Position numbers and translations under genes: made by a program. Of a DNA stretch of 15,075 bases, positions 8,798 through 15,075 are shown piece by piece. The stretch is from assembly GCA_018398765.1 (NCBI GenBank), contig JAHBMJ010002011.1, forward strand, positions 8,831 through 23,905, written 5' to 3'. The stretch is from Chromera velia (taxonomy: Eukaryota > Sar > Chromeraceae). Below the pieces are notes generated by a model. It was not told the DNA's origin. It ran no database searches and saw only the letters and a program-made list of their open reading frames with translations. Each line of letters opens with the position of its first letter. Within the stretch, counting starts at the first letter, position 1.

Positions 8798-9699
8798 GAA
8801 GGAAGGAAGGAAGCAAGGTAGAGAAGGAAGGAAGCAAGGTAGAGAAGGAAGGAAGCAAGGTAGAGAAGGAAGGAAGCAAGGTAGGGAAGGAAGGAAGCAA
8901 GGTAGAGAAGGAAGGAAGCAAGGTAGAGAAGGAAGGAAGCAAGAAAGCGAGAAAGGAAGGAAAGAAGGAAAGAAGCAAGGTACAGAAGAAAAGAAGGAAG
9001 GAAGGAAGAAACGAAGAAGGAAAACACATGTGTATGGACACTTTCTGTCTTCCTTCCTGCTTCTGACTGAGTGAGTGAGTGTATACAACAAATTTGCCTA
9101 GCAAGCTCTTTTTGTTCCTTTTTTAGTCTACCTCCACTCCTTTCTTTGTCTCTGAGTCTCCAATTGCTCCCTCGCTATTGGTTTGGCCGGCTTACTGCCT
9201 TTTCACTTTTCAAAATTCTCTCTTGCTTCCACAAGAATAGGGGTTTGAACAAAAAACAGGGCGGCCTTAATTCAGTTCAACTCACACTTCTTCCTTCGAC
9301 CTTCTAGAGGCCCCGGCATCTTCCCCCCTTGCCTCCGACACCGGCGCATAAATTGCATTTGCCTCACTCGTTCTCTTTGTTCCTTTCTTAGCCTCACACT
9401 GCATTCCTTTCTTCGTCTCTGTGTCTTCAACTTCTCTCTTGCAATTGTTTCTTTTCAAATCTTCTTTCTCGCTTCCAGGAGTCTCAGAACATGCAGACAT
9501 CCGAGGAAGAGACAGAACTCCATGCATTCAGTTAATTCGATCAACTCACCCTTCCTTCTCCTCCCCAACCGACCTCAGCCTGTCGAGTTGGAATCCGATC
9601 CTCAAGGCCTTTGAGGAGGGGTTCTTGATCCATATGGAAGGAGGCGTAGATTCTCTTCTGCCAGTCTCTCTCGTCTGCTTTCAAGGACAACACGTACAT
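7950..9699 (-). CDS. Gene 3: small charged protein with acidic tail and NLS-like motif, three exons
   Basis: Not a recognised family. Exons, read leftward, are 9699-9550, 9398-9288 and 8168-7950 with TGA at 7952-7950. All junctions are in phase 0, giving 159 residues if the in-frame ATG at 9699-9697 is the start. Another in-frame ATG at 9633-9631 would give 137 residues. Donors are GTGAGT and GTGTGA; acceptors are ATGCAG at 9400-9399 and ATGCAG at 8170-8169. Exon 1 reads like coding sequence (DQEPLLKGLEDRIPTRQ). Exon 2 is Lys/Glu-rich. Exon 3 has a helical stretch (AAEDFAALAREVEENKDN), an acidic run, and RPPKRPRQ, which resembles a nuclear localisation signal. The first exon may instead begin at an acceptor near 9674 or 9657 and continue gene 2. 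The 1.1-kb intron 2 holds long repeats. Exon 3 is the most secure part. Confidence 0.45.
8294..8438. repeat. (GAAT)n / (GAAC)n tetranucleotide array
   Basis: GAAT units give way to GAAC (AACG) units with scattered AAAC and AACC variants, then return to GAAT. The array lies in intron 2 of gene 3. Its changing unit suggests point mutations spread by slippage. Confidence 0.9.
8567..9023. repeat. Long polypurine (GAAA/GGAA)n tract with a nested 21-bp minisatellite
   Basis: Some 450 bases are almost purely A and G on the + strand. Part of it has become a 21-bp repeat marked by CAAGGTA, at 8814, 8835, 8856, 8877 (variant GGTAGGG), 8898 and 8919. A GACAGAAAGAAGG block occurs at about 8593 and again at about 8700. 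Open frames here translate only to KERKKE, GRKEGRK or FLPSFLPS repeats and are not genes. In gene 3 pre-mRNA the tract would read as pyrimidines inside intron 2. Confidence 0.9.
9108..9560. repeat. Diverged tandem duplication (period about 270) covering an intron-exon boundary of gene 3
   Basis: The block at about 9108-9290 resembles that at about 9376-9560. Shared strings include TTTGTTCCTTT, CCTTTCTT-GTCTCTG, CTCTCTTGC and CAACTCAC-CTTCCTTC. On the minus strand each block starts with an exon end (GAAGGAAG) and a GTGAGTTGA donor. The rightward copy keeps the acceptor ATGCAG; the leftward copy has TGGAG at the same place and an in-frame TAG. Confidence 0.65.
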
Positions 9700-9805
9700 G
9701 ACGAAGAATAGAATTTCTCGGTGAGAACAAGTAGAACCCACGATGCACGAATGTACTGAAAGACACAGAGAAATGAACAGTGAAGGCCCATGCACCCTAT
9801 ACTGG

Positions 9806-9830
9806 CGTGTGTGTGTGTGTGTGTGTGTGT
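9806..9830. repeat. (GT)n dinucleotide repeat
   Basis: About twelve GT units with no interruption. Confidence 0.95.
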
Positions 9831-10866
9831 ACCGACTAGCTGATCGTGGCTGATGGACTGTCGGATCGAGTCTCTAGCATTCGCAAGCCATGCGCTCAGT
9901 CTGTAGCAGTGTGTACTTCGCAGATAGACTGGCAAAACGGAAAGAGAATCACATAAGGAACTTCCGTGAAGGATTTGCCATGGAAATTAGAGAGTCCATG
10001 CGTTCCTGTTTGCATTTATTTCTTCTCCCTTTTTCCGAACTTCTTAATGCTCGTCTTCCTTCATTTCCCTGACTGCACCTAGCTTTCCAAATTTTCTCCG
10101 ATCACTTACTGATTTAATAATTACCGACTATCCGGCTTCATTCATGACCGACCTTCCGAAGTGGGAGTACACACCCCTCCTTTGAATCGAGCGAGCACTA
10201 TTATGTTTGGCCTGCAGGAACGGACGCACGCAAGGACATTTTTGATGGATCAGTTTTTGATGCGTAAGACATGACCAAAGACCCCTGATAAATCAGAATT
10301 GATGTTCTAAAAAGAAATAATGCAACGGCCTCCATTTCTCACTCCTGATGCTGAATAATGAAAAACTTTATGTGCCTTCATGGGATCGATCTCTACCATT
10401 AATTCTGCAGACAGATGAAGACCCCCGGAAGGTAGCGGAGCGAAGAAGGGAGTGCCAGACCGAGGGAGGACAGGGGAAGGCAGATCCCCCCCCTGTTGAA
10501 ATGAAATGAAAGAAAGGACGCACAGCTGTAGGTAGTCACTCCTCTGGAGGCACCGGAAGGGCGGGCGGAAAAAATTGAGCCGAGAGAGCAAACGGATCTG
10601 TCCTGTCACCGCTTCCTGTCACCGCAGCCCAAGTCGAGAGGGGTGTCCGAGAAGTCTGAAGAGGGGCTGCTGTCGTTCGATCCTTCCTGCATGCAGCCAA
10701 GCAGAAAAGCGCACGAGAGGAGGGGGTGCAACACAGAAAGTTGCAGGAGCGCCCACCCGTTCTGCCCAACGCTGGACGGGGAAGGGGAAGCTAAAGGCAG
10801 GGAGTAACTGTTGGGGAGAGCTGCTCAAGGCAGTCAGAAGGAGAATTGGGGCGTCGGGGGAAGGAG
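9831..10866. other. Spacer or intron between gene 3 and the minisatellites; one weak exon candidate
   Basis: No convincing gene is seen. One weak minus-strand candidate exon is 10343-10404. It is flanked by CTGTCTGCAG and GTGAGA and encodes LMVEIDPMKAHKVFHYSASG. Its entry phase does not match the exit of the exon at 11469-11569, so I do not put it in a model. If genes 2 and 3 are one gene, linking exons should lie here. Confidence 0.3.
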
Positions 10867-11082
10867 GGCTGGAGGGAAGGCTGGAGGGGAGGCTGGAGGG
10901 GAGGCTGGAGGGGAGGCTGGAGGGGAAGCTAGAGGGGAGGCTGGAGGGGAAGCTGGAGGAGAGGCTGGAGGGGAAGCTGGAGGGGAAGCTGGAGGGGAGG
11001 CTGGAGGGGAAGCTGGAGGGGAAGCTGGAGGGGAGGCTGGAGGGGAAGCTGGAGGGGAAGCTGGAGGGGAGGCTGGAGGAGA
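10867..11082. repeat. 12-bp minisatellite, 18 units, with a 36-bp higher order
   Basis: The unit is (G/A)GCTGGAGGGGA. Eighteen units follow without a length change, plus a partial unit at 11083. The first base distinguishes G-type and A-type units; in the right half they follow a regular G-A-A pattern, giving a 36-base super-repeat. Because 12 is a multiple of 3, several frames stay open and yield LEGR/LEGK, AGGE or SSFP repeats. I take those as shadows. Confidence 0.9.
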
Positions 11083-11129
11083 GGCTGCGAGTCAGTTTCA
11101 ACTGTGTGCGGTCAAAGGATTTGAATGAG

Positions 11130-11294
11130 AAAGGACGACGAAAGGAACGCGACGCAGGAAGGGATTTGAATGAGAAAGAACGCGACGCAGGAAGGGATTT
11201 CAATGTGAAAGGACGACGAAAGGAACGCGACGCAGGAAGGGATTTCAATAAGAAAGGACGACGAAAGGAACGCGACGCAGGAAGGGATTCAGAA
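11130..11294. repeat. 45-bp minisatellite, four units, one shortened by 12 bp
   Basis: Units start at 11130, 11175, 11208 and 11253 and share AACGCGACGCAGGAAGGGAT. The second unit is 33 bp because it lacks a 12-base segment. A partial unit precedes at about 11115. All lengths are multiples of three, which keeps a + frame open (GRRKERDAGRDFN), but no start or splice context supports a + gene. Confidence 0.85.
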
Positions 11295-11464
11295 TTGAAT
11301 CTGCGTACCTCTTCTCAGGCCTGACTGAACAGCCACGTAAAGGAAGAACCACGGTGCTCTGCTGTTTGCTTTACAACCCGCCTCAGAAAATCCCGGTGCA
11401 AGGGTTGAAACCATGGTTTCCAAGAAAAGGTTTTCACGAACTTTCCGCACGTACTAAGCATGAC

Positions 11465-14664
<3,200 letters not shown>

Positions 14665-15075
14665 CTAGAGATGGTGAAACCAGACCCTAAGCAATAGGGA
14701 GTAGACAAGTGGAAGCCAGGAAGTGGAGCAAGCGGGAAGTGCGGAGACTGGATAGCCACCAATCGGTCATTCGGCTAGGTCGTTCAAATCGACCTGCATG
14801 ATCAGTGTTCGAACGGAGCACCCTTTTGATTTATATACGGCTCGATCGAAACTGATCAAATTAAGCTATATAGCCAAATTGACATGCAAGCGATCGAAAA
14901 TTAATTCAAAATATGTATACTCTTCTCGCCTCGATCTCCGGGCGTGTATTGGTCCGGTATGCATATATATATATATATATAGGTTTGTATACACATGCAT
15001 TAGGTAATCCGACTCATGAAGAGTCATTGCATGAGAGCGCATTGAGTTCAAAATGACGGGGCTGCGGCTCGGCGC
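14665..15075. other. Region upstream of the visible part of gene 2, no gene seen
   Basis: No exon or promoter can be supported. The stretch contains (AT)n at 14963-14981, several CGATCG/TGATCA palindromes and a short GACTC-ATGA-AGAGTC dyad near 15010. It is either an intron of gene 2 or its 5' flank. Confidence 0.4.
14963..14981. repeat. (AT)n dinucleotide repeat
   Basis: A short uninterrupted AT run follows TGCATAT. Confidence 0.95.

Noticed and set aside
8436-9104. Long Lys/Glu/Arg and Phe/Leu/Pro/Ser repeat open frames
   Set aside because: They are translations of the polypurine array. All frames without TAA or TGA stay open by composition.
10867-11294. CRISPR-like repeat array
   Set aside because: The units are contiguous, with no unique spacers, in a eukaryotic context; these are minisatellites.
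10575-11324. 249-codon + strand frame with LEGR repeats
   Set aside because: The repeat units are multiples of three, so the frame stays open automatically. Frames on both strands are open there, and no splice or start context supports a + gene.

Overview
The window looks like nuclear DNA of a protist-type eukaryote. It has many GT-AG introns with donors such as GTAAGC, GTAGGT and GTGAGT and acceptors mostly ending TGCAG. Coding exons are rich in Arg/Asp/Glu, Ser, Pro and Gln runs. There are many tetranucleotide microsatellites and scattered TGCATGCA palindromes. There is no bacterial gene packing, no operon, no CRISPR array and no rRNA or tRNA that I can recognise. The style resembles a chromerid or coccidian-like alveolate, but this is a weak inference; a brown alga or another intron-rich alga is not excluded.

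Region 20-4963 (+): the 3' part of one multi-exon gene. Seven exons join in a consistent phase into about 938 residues. The protein is an SR-like, intrinsically disordered protein with an Arg/Asp/Glu repeat domain, poly-Ser, Pro-Ser and poly-Gln tracts, a Gly/Phe-rich exon and a basic C-terminus. I do not recognise the family; an RNA-processing role is only a guess from composition.

Region 4964-7949: a tail-to-tail gap of about 3 kb between convergent genes. The first part is of ordinary composition and holds nothing I can support. About 6322-7830 is an AT-rich island with no long open frame. It contains at least four separate foldback structures and a CAAT microsatellite. This is the least explained stretch of the window.

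Region 7950-14664 (-): one or two genes read leftward. Exons at 14499-14664, 14053-14088, 13328-13422 and 12446-13114 join in perfect phase into a Ser/Pro-rich, acidic protein. A fifth exon at 11469-11569 is either internal or the last one. A separate set of exons at 9550-9699, 9288-9398 and 7950-8168 is also phase-consistent and ends in an acidic tail plus a basic NLS-like motif. I could not link the two sets in phase, so I annotate them as gene 2 and gene 3, with a single gene as the alternative. Their introns are filled with polypurine arrays (8567-9023 and 11799-12275), an 18-copy 12-bp minisatellite, a 45-bp minisatellite and CT/GT repeats. One intron-exon block of gene 3 is duplicated in tandem, with a decayed second copy.

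I see no multi-gene system in which these genes work together. The items most worth checking are the foldback-rich island, the tandem intron-exon duplication and the splice site abutting a microsatellite.
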